Shown here piece by piece: positions 1 to 8,268 of a stretch of 64,000 nucleotides of DNA. Where the stretch lies: contig SCOX01000011.1 in NCBI GenBank assembly GCA_005503055.1, positions 62,001 through 126,000 of the forward strand, given 5' to 3'. Made by a program: the position numbers and the translations under genes. Below the pieces are notes generated by a model that did not search any database, was not told the origin of the DNA, and saw nothing but the letters and a program-made list of their open reading frames with translations. Position 1 is the stretch's first letter; each line of letters starts with the position of its first letter. The DNA comes from Lysobacteraceae bacterium P (GTDB lineage: Bacteria; Pseudomonadota; Gammaproteobacteria; Xanthomonadales; Xanthomonadaceae).

Positions 1-558
1 TTCGTCGCCACCATCCGCGCGCAGAGCGAACGCCTGGCGCAGATGATCGACAAGATGCTCGCGCTGGCGGCGGTCGAACACCGGCAGCGGTTGGAGAATC
101 CCGAGTCGTTGCCGCTGGCCGACGTCGTCGCCGATGCCGTCGCGCAGTGCGAAACCCGGTTGGCGCAGGCGGGGGTCGTGGCGACCCCGGACATGGCTGC
201 CGGGCTGCCCGACGTGCGCGGCGACCGCTTCCTGTTGCGCCAGGCACTGGTCAACCTGATCGAGAACGCCGCCGACTTCGCGCCGCGCGGCGGGGTGATC
301 GAGGTCGTGTTGCGCGAGGAGGGCGGGTGCCAGTGCGTGCAGGTGCGCGACCGTGGTCCGGGCATTCCGGACTACGCCACCGATCGCGTGTTCGAGCGCT
401 TCTACTCGCTGGCGCGCCCCGGCAACGGCAGCCGCAGCAGCGGGCTGGGGTTGCCGTTCGTGGCCGAGGTCGCCGCGCTGCACGGCGGGAAGGTATCGCT
501 GGAAAACCGCGACGGCGGCGGTGCGGTGGCGGAACTGAGGCTGCCGGCGGGTAGCTGA
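1..558 (+). CDS. creC: Sensor histidine kinase, CreC-like (C-terminal part only)
   Basis: The reading frame is open from the first base, so the start lies outside the window. What remains is the end of the dimerisation helix and a complete HATPase_c domain: N-box NLIENAADF, G1 box DRGPGIP and G2 box SSGLGLPFV. The phosphorylated His lies upstream. The CreC assignment rests mainly on the neighbour creD: in E. coli creC lies directly before creD and signals through CreB. In Xanthomonadaceae the equivalent pair is also called BlrAB and affects beta-lactamase expression. A different two-component kinase cannot be excluded from the ATPase domain alone. Confidence 0.8.
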   Translation, partial: FVATIRAQSERLAQMIDKMLALAAVEHRQRLENPESLPLADVVADAVAQCETRLAQAGVVATPDMAAGLPDVRGDRFLLRQALVNLIENAADFAPRGGVIEVVLREEGGCQCVQVRDRGPGIPDYATDRVFERFYSLARPGNGSRSSGLGLPFVAEVAALHGGKVSLENRDGGGAVAELRLPAGS

Positions 559-565
559 GTACCCG

Positions 566-796
566 CGTTCGAGGGCATCGGTGCCCTCGATCGAGAGCAC
601 GGGGTCTTCGTGCGGCAGTCCGGATGCCCTCGCAACCCTGCGCGGCACCCTCGTGAGGGTATCGGCGTGCCCTCGCGACCCTTTGCCGTACCTGTGCGAG
701 GGTATCAACATCCCCGCGCGACCCCGCCGTGCACTCGTTCGAGGGCAAGCGCATGCCCGCACGACCTGCGCGGGATCCCGACTTCACCCTCGCCTC
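566..796. repeat. Degenerate 43-bp-period tandem repeat between creC and creD
   Basis: Five consecutive units start at 582, 625, 668, 711 and 754, each exactly 43 bp from the last. Four begin TGCCCTCG or TGCCCGCA and one TCCCCGCG. Most contain a small inverted repeat such as ACCCTCGTGAGGGT. A partial unit precedes at about 566. Together with the 3' flank this fills the 305-bp gap between the two genes. I see no convincing gene here; frames open through it are a by-product of GC content. Confidence 0.7.
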
Positions 797-798
797 AC
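783..798 (+). promoter_or_regulatory. cre-tag-like CreB binding site upstream of creD
   Basis: TTCAC, six bases, then CTCAC matches the CreB direct-repeat consensus TTCAC-N6-TTCAC at 9 of 10 positions. It lies about 66 bp before the creD start, where the site sits in E. coli and Aeromonas. The match is seen directly; CreB binding is inferred. Confidence 0.55.
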
Positions 799-863
799 GC
801 AAGCGCCATCGTCCCCACGCACGGTCCGCGCAGCCTGTCGGCAGTCCACGACAGGAGTCCACC

Positions 864-2210
864 ATGCGTCTCGCCCTCAAGATCGTCATCGTCTTCCTGA
901 TGACGATCGCCATCCTCGTTCCATTGACCATGATCCGCGGCGTCATCCACGAGCGTGAAACCTACCGCGCGCGCGCCGTGGCCGACATCGCGCGCAGCTA
1001 CGCCGGGGCGCAGGCCTTCGCCGGACCGGTGCTGGTCGTGCCGTATACCGAAACCGTCGAGGTCGAGGAAGCCGACGCGAACAACATCGTGCGCAAGGTC
1101 TGGCGCGAGAAGACCCGCCACTGGACGTTCTTCCCGACCACGCTCGACGTGCGCGGCCCGATGGCGCCCGACACGCGCAAGCGCGGCCTGCATGAGGTGC
1201 GCGTGTTCGAATGGAAGGGCAGGGCGGCGGCACGTTTCGACGCGATGATCCCGAAGGAGGGCGATCCCGCGGCGCGACGCATCGGCCGGCCGTGGCTGAG
1301 CTACGGCATCGCCGACGTGCGCGGCCTGCGCGCCACGCCGAAGCTGCGCATCGACGGCCGCGAGACCGCATTGCAGGAAGGCCTGGGCAGCCGCGACGGC
1401 CCCGGCCTGCACGTGCGGCTGGACGCGCCGCATCCGGGCCAGACACTCGCGTTCGACACGCAGCTCGACCTGCTGCTGGGTGGCACCGAATCGCTGGCGC
1501 TGGTGCCGCTGGGCAGGAGCAATCGCTTCGAACTGGACTCGACGTGGCGGCACCCGAGCTTCGGCGGCATCTCGCCGCGCCACGACATCGGCGCCAACGG
1601 CTTCAACGCCAGCTGGGACATCGCCTCCGTCGCGAGCAATGCGCAGCGCGATTACGTGCAGGGCGAATTCTCGCTCCCCGACCTGGGCAACGGCATCGGC
1701 AACATGCGGGGTCTCGACGCGGTCGGCGTGTCGCTGATCGACCCGGTCGACGTCTACACCCAGGCCGATCGTGCGACCAAGTACGGGCTGTTGTTCGTGC
1801 TGCTCACCTTCGTCGGCTTCTTCATCTTCGAGCTCATCAAGCAGTTGCCGATCCACCCGATCCAGTACGGCCTGGTCGGCCTGGCGCTGGCCATCTTCTT
1901 CCTGTTGCTGGTGAGTCTGAGCGAGCACTTCGACTTCCTGTACGCCTACCTTGCCGCCAGCGTGGCCTGCATCGGGCTGCTGGGTTTCTACCTCAGCGCG
2001 GTGTTGCGCAGCGCCTCGCGCGGACTGGGCTTCGCGGCGATGCTGGCGACGCTGTACGCCGCGCTGTACGGCTTGCTGGTATCGGAAGACAACGCACTGG
2101 TGCTGGGTGCGGGCCTGCTGTTCCTGGTCCTGGCGACGGTGATGGTGGTGACGCGCAAGGTCGACTGGTACCAGTTGGCCGGTGCCCGCCCGGCGGTGCG
2201 TCAGGCATGA
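864..2210 (+). CDS. creD: CreD family inner-membrane protein
   Basis: The protein has 448 residues, matching E. coli CreD at about 450. It has one N-terminal membrane helix (about 5-25), a long periplasmic segment (about 30-300), and a C-terminal block of about five helices from LLFVLLTFVGFFIFELIKQ onward. The family is strongly induced by CreBC and linked to envelope and beta-lactam or colicin responses, but its biochemical activity is unknown. The start ATG was chosen because CAGGAG lies seven bases upstream; the frame is open further 5' but enters the repeat. A hairpin follows the stop. Confidence 0.92.
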   Translation: MRLALKIVIVFLMTIAILVPLTMIRGVIHERETYRARAVADIARSYAGAQAFAGPVLVVPYTETVEVEEADANNIVRKVWREKTRHWTFFPTTLDVRGPMAPDTRKRGLHEVRVFEWKGRAAARFDAMIPKEGDPAARRIGRPWLSYGIADVRGLRATPKLRIDGRETALQEGLGSRDGPGLHVRLDAPHPGQTLAFDTQLDLLLGGTESLALVPLGRSNRFELDSTWRHPSFGGISPRHDIGANGFNASWDIASVASNAQRDYVQGEFSLPDLGNGIGNMRGLDAVGVSLIDPVDVYTQADRATKYGLLFVLLTFVGFFIFELIKQLPIHPIQYGLVGLALAIFFLLLVSLSEHFDFLYAYLAASVACIGLLGFYLSAVLRSASRGLGFAAMLATLYAALYGLLVSEDNALVLGAGLLFLVLATVMVVTRKVDWYQLAGARPAVRQA

Positions 2211-2217
2211 ATGAATG

Positions 2218-2246
2218 CGGCCGTGGGCGGAACAAGCCCGCGGCCG
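2218..2246 (+). terminator. Hairpin after creD
   Basis: An 11-bp interrupted stem, CGGCCG-T-GGGC against GCCC-G-CGGCCG, with a short loop lies just after the creD stop and is followed by TCTTCGTCG. It has the position of a terminator but no long T-run. Confidence 0.5.
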
Positions 2247-2296
2247 TCTTCGTCGTGTCCGCCGCCACCCACCTCCTCCGTTCGGGGTCACCTACC

Positions 2297-2935
2297 ATGT
2301 ACGTCATGGACGTCAAGCCTGTCGAAACCGCCCGCCCACTCGACGTGCGCTGCTACAACGGCGCCGCCATCGCAGCCTGGCTGGACCATCTGGCCGCGCT
2401 GCGCATCGCGGTGTTCCGCGACTGGCCGTACCTCTACGACGGCGACGAGGACTACGAGCTGGAATATCTGCAGGCTTACGTGCAGTCGCCGCGCAGTGTC
2501 GTCGTGCTGGCCTTCGACGGCGATCAGGTCGTCGGTGCTTCCACTGGTCTGCCGCTCGCGGACGAATCGGAGGCGTTCACCGCATCGTTCGCGCAGACCT
2601 CGATCGCGGCGTCGGAAGTGTTCTACTGCGGCGAATCGGTGCTGCTTCCGCAATACCGCGGCCGCGGCATCGGCCATCGGTTCTTCGACGAACGCGAAGC
2701 GCACGCGCGCAGCTATGGCGACTACGCGTTCACCGCCTTCTGCGCGGTCGATCGCGAACCGACCCACCCGCGACGTCCTGCCTTCCACCGCGGCAACGAG
2801 CCCTTCTGGCAAAAGCGCGGTTACCGTCCGCGTCCCGAACTGCGCGCGCGCCTGCCGTGGCGCGAGCTTGGGCAGGACCACGACATCGACCATACGCTCA
2901 CGTTCTGGCTGCGGCCCCTGGAGCGCACCCGATGA
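2297..2935 (+). CDS. GNAT family N-acetyltransferase
   Basis: A 212-residue protein with the GNAT acetyl-CoA-binding motif A, seen as LLPQYRGRGIGHRFFDE near residues 115-131, preceded by beta strands (VVVLAFDGDQVVGAS). Its C-terminus overlaps the ATG of the next gene by three bases (ATGA), so the two are translationally coupled. Some bacteria carry fused GNAT/carbon-nitrogen hydrolase proteins; here the halves are separate adjacent genes. The acetyl acceptor is unknown. The start is uncertain: ATG at 2297 or 2306, neither with a clear ribosome-binding site. Confidence 0.85.
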   Translation: MYVMDVKPVETARPLDVRCYNGAAIAAWLDHLAALRIAVFRDWPYLYDGDEDYELEYLQAYVQSPRSVVVLAFDGDQVVGASTGLPLADESEAFTASFAQTSIAASEVFYCGESVLLPQYRGRGIGHRFFDEREAHARSYGDYAFTAFCAVDREPTHPRRPAFHRGNEPFWQKRGYRPRPELRARLPWRELGQDHDIDHTLTFWLRPLERTR

Positions 2936-3849
2936 CTTCAACGCACGACCGGCTGGCCACCGCCCTCAAGGTGGCCGTCGCCAAGTACACGATCGACGCG
3001 CCGGCGGATTTCGACGCCTTTGCCCGCAAGCAGGCGCAGTGGCTGGACGAAGCGAAGGCGCTCGGCGCGCGCATCGCGGTGCTGCCGGAGTACCTGTCGC
3101 TGGAACTGGCCGCGACCTTCGACGAAAACACGCGCGGCGATCTGCACGCATCGCTGGCGGCGACGCAGCGCCATCACGCGGACTGGATCGCGTTGTTCTC
3201 CCGCCTGGCGCGCGAACGCGACCTGCACGTCGTCGCCGGCACTTTCCTGCTCGACACCGGGCGCGGCCGTTACAGGAATCGCAGCTACGCGTTCGCCCCC
3301 GACGGTGCGCACATGTGGCAGGACAAGCTGCGCCTGACCGGCTTCGAGAAAGCCACCGGCGTGATCGACTCGGGCGACGAGCTGAAGGTCTTCGAGACCG
3401 ACGGCGTGCGCAGCGCGATTTCGGTCTGCTACGACAGCGAATTCCCGCTGCCCGTGCGTGCGCAATGCGAGGCCGGCGCGCGCCTGCTCATCGTTCCCAG
3501 CTGCACCGACACCGATGCGGGCGCGACGCGCGTGCGCGTGGGCTGCCTGGCGCGCGCGCTGGAAAACCGCTGCTTCGTGGCGCAGTCGGTGACGACCGGC
3601 GAGGCGCCGTGGAGCCCGGCGCTGGACGTCAACACCGGCGAGGCGGCGTTGATCGCGCCCATGGACGTGGGGCTTCCGCACGACGGGATGGTCGTGCAGA
3701 CGCGCGGCGATCAGCATTGGGCGGTAGCGACGCTGGATTTCGCGGCGTTGGAGGCCAGTCGTGCGCATGCGCAGGTGGCGAACGATCGCGATTGGAGTGC
3801 GCAATATTTTCCGAGTGTGGCGAGGGCGAGGGTGGTGAGGGCGGCGTAG
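2932..3849 (+). CDS. Carbon-nitrogen hydrolase (nitrilase superfamily amidase)
   Basis: A 305-residue protein with the full nitrilase triad: Glu in VLPEYLSLEL (about residue 53), Lys in WQDKLRLTGFE and the nucleophile Cys in ISVCYDSEFP. The family hydrolyses amides or nitriles through a thioester intermediate; the substrate cannot be told from sequence. There is no signal peptide, so it is probably cytosolic. Coupling to the GNAT gene suggests the two act on one metabolite, for example acetylation and deamidation of an amino compound or a repair reaction; this is inference. Confidence 0.9.
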   Translation: MTSTHDRLATALKVAVAKYTIDAPADFDAFARKQAQWLDEAKALGARIAVLPEYLSLELAATFDENTRGDLHASLAATQRHHADWIALFSRLARERDLHVVAGTFLLDTGRGRYRNRSYAFAPDGAHMWQDKLRLTGFEKATGVIDSGDELKVFETDGVRSAISVCYDSEFPLPVRAQCEAGARLLIVPSCTDTDAGATRVRVGCLARALENRCFVAQSVTTGEAPWSPALDVNTGEAALIAPMDVGLPHDGMVVQTRGDQHWAVATLDFAALEASRAHAQVANDRDWSAQYFPSVARARVVRAA

Positions 3850-3857
3850 CCCTTACG

Positions 3858-4693
3858 CGTCATCCCGGCGAAGGCCGGGATCCAGGCTGTCACGCCATCC
3901 GCCCCATCTCGTCATTCCAGCGAAAGCTGGAACCCATTTTGATCTCGGCTTTCCCACGGAAGATGAAGGCAGAAGCAAAGCTTCCGATCGGCTGCGCCGC
4001 TCGGGTCACTTTTATTTGCTTGCCCAAAGTCCGACTGGATTCCCTTCGGTCAAAAAGTAACCCAAAGAAAGGGCAGTGGGCCCAAACCAGTCCTACGACC
4101 GGAGTCCACAAGGGCGCGTTCGCGATTCGCCATCCATGGCTCAGCGCGCACCGCCGCACGTCCTGTGCGGCGCCCTCCGGGGCTAGAGATGTGATTGGAT
4201 GTTCAACAGCAACAGCAACAGCATGGCTGGAGCAAACCTCAACGCCGTAGGCCGGGTAAGCGCAGCGCACCCGGGTGTGCGCCGGCGGCGAGTCATGCAA
4301 GCTCCCGGTGCGCTGCGCTTACCCGGGTTACTCGTACTTGACGTCATCCGGCGAAGGTCGGGACACAGGCCGTCACACTCTCCGCCGCCACGTTGTCATC
4401 CGGGCGAAGGCCGGGATCCAGACAGTCACGCCTTCCACTTTGTCTCGTCATTCCAGCGAAAGCTGGAACCCATTTTGATCTTGGCTTTCTCACGGAAGAT
4501 GAAGGCAGAAGCTTTGCTTCCGCTCTATTGCTTCGCTTCCGAAGTCAAAGTCAAAGTCAAAGTCAAAATGGGTTCCAGCTTTCGCTGGAATGACGAGATG
4601 GGGCGGAAAGCGAGTCAGCCTGGATCCCGGCCTTCGCCGGGATGACGCTTCGGAAAGCGTGACGGCTTGGATCCCGGCCTTCGCCGGGATGAC
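3858..4693. repeat. Composite block of dispersed palindromic repeats (copy A)
   Basis: This gene-free block lies between convergent genes. It contains the 28-bp hairpin motif starting CGTCATCCCGGCGAAGG at 3858-3886, degenerate copies near 4342 and 4393, and reverse-oriented copies at 4619-4647 and 4667-4693. It also holds CGTCATTCCAGCGAAAGC at 3910, a 105-bp segment (3980-4084) repeated at 10396-10500 with one mismatch, an inverted pair GGGTAAGCGCAGCGCACC near 4253 and 4303, and a MITE-like unit. The short open frames here are repeat-derived. Bases 4694-4803 show nothing further. Confidence 0.85.
4446..4595. mobile_element. MITE-like palindromic element with 33-bp terminal inverted repeats
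   Basis: The 150-bp unit starts CGTCATTCCAGCGAAAGC and ends with the exact reverse complement of its first 33 bases. The interior carries a short run of AGTCAA units before the right arm. It encodes no protein. A 95-bp relative lies at 45610-45704. Mobility is inferred from the structure; no target-site duplication is obvious. Confidence 0.5.
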
Positions 4694-4803
4694 GGAGAGA
4701 GTTGGGATGACGGTGAGGTTCGGGATGACGGCGAAAGTGTGGAGAGCGCGCGAAGCGGGCAGCCTTCGCGGATCCGAAGAGCGGCCGCACATGCCCCCCG
4801 AAT

Positions 4804-5352
4804 TCAGAACAACGAAACCCCCGGCACCAACCACAACGACACACCCGCCAAACCCGTGCCGATCGCCGTCGCCGCCAACACATCGCTGGGGTAATGCAGA
4901 CCGAGCACGACACGCGACGCCGCCACACTCGCCGTGAACGGCACCAACACCCACGCCAGTACCGGGTAGTGCGCCATCCCGACCAGACTGAAAGCCACCG
5001 CGTGCAGCGTGTGGCCGGAGGGGAAGGAGAACTCGTCCAACGGCGCTACCCAGGCGTGGATGCGACGGTCGGATGCGAACGGGCGCGGGCGACGCGTCCA
5101 GCGCTTGAGCAGCTTGTACAGCGTCAGCGCGATCACGCCTGTCGCGGCCAGGTGCGCCGACGCCGCCAGGCCGTCCAGTCCGTCGACCGCGATCAGCACG
5201 GCCATCAGCACGTACCAGAACACGCCGTCGCCGAGTCGGCTCACCGCCGCGAAATACGAGCGCGAGCGGCCGCGTTCGCCCCAGCGGTTCACGCGCAGGC
5301 ACCAGCCGGAGTCGCCGGCGATGAGTCGCTTTTGCAGGGAATGACGGTTCAT
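4804..5352 (-). CDS. PAP2 family phosphatase, membrane-bound
   Basis: A 182-residue membrane protein carrying the three PAP2 signature blocks: KLLKRWTRRPRP, FPSGHT and SRVVLGLHYPSD. The catalytic His residues sit in the second and third. Members dephosphorylate lipid phosphates such as phosphatidic acid or undecaprenyl pyrophosphate at the periplasmic face. Its ATG overlaps the stop of the upstream glycosyltransferase (ATGA), so both are made from one message. The pair suggests a lipid or lipid-linked-sugar role; the substrate is inferred only. Confidence 0.88.
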   Translation of the reverse strand: MNRHSLQKRLIAGDSGWCLRVNRWGERGRSRSYFAAVSRLGDGVFWYVLMAVLIAVDGLDGLAASAHLAATGVIALTLYKLLKRWTRRPRPFASDRRIHAWVAPLDEFSFPSGHTLHAVAFSLVGMAHYPVLAWVLVPFTASVAASRVVLGLHYPSDVLAATAIGTGLAGVSLWLVPGVSLF

Positions 5353-6518
5353 GACGCCTCCCGTTCGGCCGTGGTGGTGGAGATCGTGTCGGTGTTGTGG
5401 CGCGCGTCCACCAGTTGCTGCAGCAGCGCGTCGAAATCGGCGCTCACCTGTTCCGGGCGCAGCGTGATGACGGCCTGCCGCGCCGCATCGCGCATCGTTT
5501 CGCGAGCGACTTCGTCGGCGGCGATGCGCACGCACTGCGCGATGAAGCCCGCATGGTCGCCGGGTGCGATCGCCGCGCCGTGGATTGCGTCGCGCAGGTA
5601 TTCGCGTGCGGCGCCGTAGTCGTAGGCGACCGTCGGCACTCCGCTGGCGAGGGCTTCCAGCGTGACGTTGCCGAACGTCTCGCTCAGGCTCGGAAAGACG
5701 AACAGATCGCCGCTGGCGAAGTGACGCGCCAGCGCTTGCCCGCGTTGCACGCCGCAGAAGATGAAATCCGGGTTGTCGTGTTCCAGCTTCGCGCGCGCCG
5801 GGCCGTCGCCGACCCAGACGAAGCGCGCGTCCGGGCGCACCGCCTGCATCTGCCGGAAGGCGCGCACCGCCAGGTCCAGGTTCTTCTCCGCGGCGATCCG
5901 GCCGACGTAGATCGCCACGAGCGTCTGCGTGTCGGCGCCCCATTGCGCACGCAGTGCGGGGTCGCGGTGATCCGGGGTGAACAGTTCCGTGTCCACCGCG
6001 CGTGGCAGTCGTACCACGTTGTCGAAGCGCTGCGCCTGCAGAAGCTCGACCAGCTCGCGCGTGGGCACCAAGGTGGCGTCGGCGCTGTTGTGGAAGCGGC
6101 GCATCCAGCGCAGCGCGGCGCCGGCGAGAAAGCCGACGCCGTAGTCGCGCATGTATTCGTCGAAGCGCGTGTGGAAACCGGTGGCGGCGGGGATTCCCAG
6201 TCGACGCGCCGCGCGCAACGCCGACCAGCCCAGCGGGCCTTCGGTGGCGACGTACACGGCATCCGGGCGCGCCGCACGCCAGGCGGTCTCCAAGCGACGG
6301 GTCGCCGGCAGTCCAAGGCGCAGTCCCGGATAGCGCGGCAGCGGCGCGCCGCGCACCAGCACTTCGTGCGCGGTCGCGCTGTCGAGTACGCCCTGACGGG
6401 GGCGGACCAGCTGGACCGCGTGTCCGCGGGTCCTCAGCCCCAGCTCCAGTCCCTGCACGGTCAGGGCGACACCGTTGATCTCCGGCGGGTAGGTTTCGGT
6501 GACGATCGCGTAGCGCAT
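5349..6518 (-). CDS. GT4-type glycosyltransferase (MgtA/PimB-like)
   Basis: A 389-residue retaining GT-B glycosyltransferase. The N-terminal domain starts MRYAIVTETYPPEINGVA, a typical GT4 opening with the acceptor-side glycine loop. The C-terminal domain has YVGRIAAEKNLD for nucleotide-sugar binding and the E-x7-E block PSLSETFGNVTLEALASG. The closest functional group is probably alpha-mannosyltransferases that decorate lipids, but donor and acceptor are not shown. It is first in a two-gene unit with the PAP2 phosphatase and divergent from opgD across 217 bp. Confidence 0.88.
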   Translation of the reverse strand: MRYAIVTETYPPEINGVALTVQGLELGLRTRGHAVQLVRPRQGVLDSATAHEVLVRGAPLPRYPGLRLGLPATRRLETAWRAARPDAVYVATEGPLGWSALRAARRLGIPAATGFHTRFDEYMRDYGVGFLAGAALRWMRRFHNSADATLVPTRELVELLQAQRFDNVVRLPRAVDTELFTPDHRDPALRAQWGADTQTLVAIYVGRIAAEKNLDLAVRAFRQMQAVRPDARFVWVGDGPARAKLEHDNPDFIFCGVQRGQALARHFASGDLFVFPSLSETFGNVTLEALASGVPTVAYDYGAAREYLRDAIHGAAIAPGDHAGFIAQCVRIAADEVARETMRDAARQAVITLRPEQVSADFDALLQQLVDARHNTDTISTTTAEREAS

Positions 6519-6735
6519 GCGCGGCTTCCCGGTTTGGGCAAGCGTGGGCCGCGGCGGTGTATCGGCGATGGCAGCGGGATGACGTGGGGATGACGCGTGC
6601 GTCCAAAACCGGGACTGAAAACGGTTACCCGGTGTGACGGGGGTGAAATCCCGGCATCGATGGACGCCTGTGTCGATCCTATTAACGAATCCCTCCCTAG
6701 AATGAATCGCTTTGACATCGCCCAAGGGAGAGCGC

Positions 6736-8268
6736 GTGCACCGACGCGAAGTGTTGCTGGCCGGTTTGTCCTGGCCTCTGTGGTCGTTGTTGGGAGGCGC
6801 GCAGGCGCGCGCCCTGGCCCCCGCGGGGCAGGCGACCGCGTTCGACGCGGAAACCGTCGCCAACCTGGCACGCGCGCTGGCGGCCAAGCCGTTCGTTGCG
6901 CAGAGCAAGCAATTGCCTGCCTCGCTGGAGCGCATCGGCTACGACCAGTACCGCAGCATCCGCTTCAACCCGGCGCAGGCGCTGTGGCGCGAAGACGCGT
7001 TGCGGTTCCAGGCCCAGTTCTTCCATCGCGGGTTCTTCTTCCGCGACCGCGTGGACATTTTCCAGGTGGCCGGCGGGAAGGCGGCGCCGGTCGTCTACAA
7101 GGCCTCCCAGTTCACCTTCGACCATGTCGCCGCGCCCAAGGAAGACGACTTGGGCTACGCGGGCTTCCGTCTGCATTCGCCCATCAACCGGCCGGAGTAC
7201 TTCGACGAGGTCGCCGCATTTCTGGGCGCAAGTTACTTCCGCGCCGTCGGCAAGGGCCAGGCGTACGGTTTGTCGGCGCGTGGCCTGGCGTTGAACACGG
7301 GCGGCGCGCAGGAAGAGTTCCCGGTGTTCCGCGCGTTCTGGCTGGAGCGCCCGGACGCGAACGCCGAGCGCATCACCGTGCATGCGTTGTTGGACAGCCC
7401 CAGCGTCGCCGGTGCCTACCGCTTCACCATCACGCCGGGCGTGGAAACCGTGTTTGACGCATCGGCGCGCCTGTACCCGCGCGTGGCGCTGGACCAGGTG
7501 GGCATCGCGCCGCTGACGAGCATGTTCCAGTTCGATTCCAACGACCGCGTCGGCATCGACGATTACCGACCCGCGGTGCACGACTCCGATGGCCTGGGCA
7601 TGGTCAACGGGCGCGGCGAACAGATCTGGCGTCCGTTGCAGAATCCGTCCGTCGTGCAGGAAAGCGGCTTCCAGGACACCAACCCGCGCGGCTTCGGCCT
7701 GATGCAGCGCAAGCGCGCGTTCGCCGACTATGCCGACAGCGAAGCGCACTACGAAAAGCGGCCGAGCCTGTGGATCGAGCCGCAGGGCGAGTGGGGCGAT
7801 GGCGCGGTGCATCTGTTCGAGATGCCGACGGCCGACGAGTTTCACGACAACATCGTGGCGTTCTGGCGCCCGAAGCAGCCGTTGGCCGCCGGCCGCGAGC
7901 ACCGCTTCGACTACCGCATGCACTGGTGCGACCGGCACAGCTGGAAGCCGGAGCTGGCCACCGTCACGCGCACGCGCATCGGCGGCCTGACCTTCGGCGA
8001 AAACGCCGGCCGTGCGCGCCTGGTGGTGATCGACTTCGACGGCGGCCGACTCGAGGGCCTGGGCGAGAACGCCAAGGTCCGCGCCGATGTCAGCGCGTCG
8101 AAGGGAAAGATCGCCAACGTCACCGCGCATCCGAACCCGGGCGCGGGCGGTTGGCGGCTGGGATTCGAGCTGGTCCCGGGCAACGAGCGAAGCATCGAAC
8201 TGCGCGCGCTGCTGGGCGATGAGCGCGGCCCATTGACCGAAACCTGGCTCTACCGGTGGACCCTGTGA
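6736..8268 (+). CDS. opgD: Glucan biosynthesis protein, OpgD/OpgG family
   Basis: A 510-residue periplasmic protein of the MdoG/MdoD family, which shapes the beta-glucan backbone made by OpgH into osmoregulated periplasmic glucans. The N-terminus [11 protein letters not shown] is a twin-arginine (Tat) signal, which favours OpgD over the Sec-exported OpgG. The start GTG was chosen because AAGGGAG lies five bases upstream and it places the RR motif correctly; a TTG at 6712 is a weaker alternative. The 3' end overlaps opgH by 13 bases, so the two are co-translated. Family membership is certain; D versus G is less so. Confidence 0.88.
   Translation: MHRREVLLAGLSWPLWSLLGGAQARALAPAGQATAFDAETVANLARALAAKPFVAQSKQLPASLERIGYDQYRSIRFNPAQALWREDALRFQAQFFHRGFFFRDRVDIFQVAGGKAAPVVYKASQFTFDHVAAPKEDDLGYAGFRLHSPINRPEYFDEVAAFLGASYFRAVGKGQAYGLSARGLALNTGGAQEEFPVFRAFWLERPDANAERITVHALLDSPSVAGAYRFTITPGVETVFDASARLYPRVALDQVGIAPLTSMFQFDSNDRVGIDDYRPAVHDSDGLGMVNGRGEQIWRPLQNPSVVQESGFQDTNPRGFGLMQRKRAFADYADSEAHYEKRPSLWIEPQGEWGDGAVHLFEMPTADEFHDNIVAFWRPKQPLAAGREHRFDYRMHWCDRHSWKPELATVTRTRIGGLTFGENAGRARLVVIDFDGGRLEGLGENAKVRADVSASKGKIANVTAHPNPGAGGWRLGFELVPGNERSIELRALLGDERGPLTETWLYRWTL

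Noticed and set aside
566-796. CRISPR array in the 43-bp-period repeat
   Set aside because: No constant repeat with unique spacers, units are degenerate throughout, and no cas gene is present. The same holds for the arrays at 44.3 and 47.3 kb.
795-2291. Long open frame antisense to creD
   Set aside because: It mirrors creD codon positions in high-GC DNA, encodes an Arg/Gln/His-rich chain without domains, and has no ribosome-binding site.
4199-4645. Possible small genes inside the repeat block at 4.2-4.9 kb
   Set aside because: They consist of translated repeat modules such as VIPAKAG and SFQRKLE that occur in several frames, with no independent support.
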